NCBI GenBank assembly: GCA_022496805.1
Contig: CM040094.1
Location: 7,711,501 to 7,775,500 of the forward strand
DNA: 64,000 nucleotides
From: Pohlia nutans
Taxonomy: Eukaryota; Streptophyta; Bryopsida; Bryales; Mniaceae
Reading direction: 5' to 3'
Positions within the stretch are counted from its first letter, which is position 1, and each line of letters begins with the position of its first letter. Shown one piece after another: positions 62,494-64,000 of this stretch. The translations under genes and the position numbers were made by a program. The notes beneath the pieces were generated by a model. The model was not told the DNA's origin. It did no database searches and saw nothing but the letters and a program-made list of their open reading frames with translations.

Positions 62494-63040
62494 TTAACCC
62501 TTTAACATTCCAGTTCAACACTGTTTTCAAAAATTCGTTATAAAATGTTTGATGAAAGCCAAAAATGAAGTTGATGTACAAAGAGAAGTTGTAAATATCA
62601 ATGTAAAGATCACATTTGTACGGTTGGATTTATCATATATTTCTTTAATATTTTTTTATTGATTTTGCAAGATTTTCTCTTGAAAATCAATTAAAAATCA
62701 TGAATTAACGAAAAAAATTATAAAAAAATTGTGATGAAATTGGAATAACATGCACTATGAGATGGTATGGTTTCTATTATTTGATTTTACTTATTTTGAA
62801 AAATCATCTTTAAGGTCTCACTTTTTGAACTAAGAATGAAACTTGACATAAACCACTTGTGTTGTTTTTCCAAAAATCATAATAACCTATTTTGAAAATC
62901 AAAACCGTACAAAAGATAGTCAACTTGCACAAGAATCATGAGAAATTTTGGTGGATGAAAACTGTCCAGTTTGGATAGAATTCGAACAGTCAAAATCCGT
63001 TCAGCGTCCAAATATTGGACGCAGGGCCTGAAAGGGTTAA
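62494..63040. mobile_element. TTAA MITE, family B (547 bp), third copy
   Basis: It runs from TTAAccctttaacattccag to ggcctgaaagggTTAA. It is clearly homologous to 7055-7600 and 51208-51753 but the most diverged of the three. A second TTAAccc lies directly upstream at 62487. Confidence 0.84.
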
Positions 63041-63060
63041 AAGGTCCTTGAGGTCCCTCT

Positions 63061-63540
63061 CTACAACCCATATTTAGCGTTATAATTGTTCAATTGTGGT
63101 TTAATATATGAATTGTGACATGTTGTTATATACATGTTATCATGATTATTAGTTTTACTTTGTACTAAAAAGTGTTTGGTCATTGTTATTTTGATGAAAT
63201 ACCACCACATACAGAACACATTATATGGCCGCAAAGGGCTTTCGGGCCATTTGAGGGTTAAAACCTTTGCAACATAGGATGACAATTTGATTATGTAGAA
63301 ACTGACCATGACGGAGGGAAAAGTGGCAACAGCTTCAAAAGCTAACCAGTACTGGCTTTGCAAATTCAAATGTGCTGATAAGTTGGAGCTAGAGTTCCTT
63401 TCAAACGTGGTGCATTCAGAAAAATGACTTGCATGTAACCGGCAATGGCCATGTGCTTCATGTTCAAAAATGCACATCAGGGTTTTCCTCAAGGGCCAAA
63501 AATACTTCACCCCGTAGCACAAAAAGGAAAGATTTGGCAA
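63061..63540 (-). other. 159-codon open frame of doubtful status
   Basis: It is the longest frame in this part of the window. Its translation is rich in His, Asn, Tyr and Cys, lacks a recognisable domain and has no obvious splice partners. It could be a decayed transposon gene or chance in AT-rich sequence. Confidence 0.2.
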
Positions 63541-63884
63541 CTGTCATTGTATATTATTAGGCTCCATAACAGTCAAAAAAAGATGCCTGGGGAATTGCTC
63601 CGAGATTCAGATGGACTCTACCTGGTACCTACCCTAAATACTACTTGTCAGGAGCAGTTTGAAAATTGCCCCTTAAATTAGAACCTAGGCTTCTTCTTCA
63701 TTTTTCCCTTTTTTTTAAATATTTTTTAATATTAATTTAAAATTATTATTACACAAATTGAAGTCTTTCATTTCATTTCAATTTTATATTTATTTTATTT
63801 TTGATTTTGACACGAATAAAGGAGCACCCTTGAAGTCTTTCATTTGCAAAAATGAGGCACAAATACAAAAGGGGACCTAGGCTT

Positions 63885-63903
63885 TTAGGGTTTAGGGTTT
63901 AGA
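63885..63903 (+). promoter_or_regulatory. telo-box motif (tttagggtttagggttta)
   Basis: Two and a half plant telomere heptamers precede a GC-richer stretch at the window's right edge. As with the LysRS leader, this may mark the promoter of a gene starting beyond 64000. Context is cut off. Confidence 0.35.
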
Positions 63904-64000
63904 GGGGGTCTGGCTGACATCATTAGAGGCCCAACGTTCATTTTTAACAATCATCCAAATGACTAACATCCTTTTGATTGGTCTGCTTTACTTGGCCTTT

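Overview
This looks like plant nuclear DNA. Genes are split by short GT-AG introns, sit far apart, and are separated by AT-rich sequence full of small non-autonomous transposons. Plant telomere-like GTTTAGG boxes stand in front of a translation gene. One protein has a putative chloroplast transit peptide and another carries the plant PFEWE-PGTPK motif. A queuine tRNA-ribosyltransferase-2 relic and a CHD6-9-like remodeler would be unexpected in a model angiosperm. I infer a non-seed land plant (bryophyte or lycophyte) or a close streptophyte alga; the species cannot be fixed from the sequence alone.

Layout. 1-920: degenerate ~112-140 bp tandem repeat. 1392-3053 (+): two-exon Ser-rich plant protein. 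4897-15260 (-): 25-exon SNF2 chromatin remodeler of 1633 aa; every splice phase I assigned closes without a frameshift. 15.3-28 kb: gene-poor, with a 412 bp TIR element, a 1.5 kb long inverted repeat, a 1.3 kb TIR element, a LINE-like relic and TTAA elements. 28333-30069 (+): chloroplast GDT1/UPF0016 ion transporter. 30.2-32.0 kb: two tandem arrays, one made of hairpin units. 32-39.9 kb: small elements and AT-only sequence, ending in a 518 bp near-perfect palindrome. 40026-44003 (+): cytosolic-type lysyl-tRNA synthetase, 11 exons, 610 aa. 44-53 kb: repeats. 53424-55800 (+): decayed QTRT2-like gene whose last exon carries a 244 bp transposon with an 8 bp target duplication. 56-64 kb: repeats and a few unassigned open frames.

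The genes are unrelated housekeeping functions (chromatin, chloroplast ion transport, tRNA charging, tRNA modification) and form no pathway or cluster. The distinctive feature is the transposon landscape. At least five families are bounded by TTAA plus CCCTTTAACG/CCCCTAAACG-type ends, as in piggyBac-like elements. They also sit inside introns of the remodeler and the GDT1 gene. One nested insertion can be checked base by base against an unoccupied copy of its host element in this same window.
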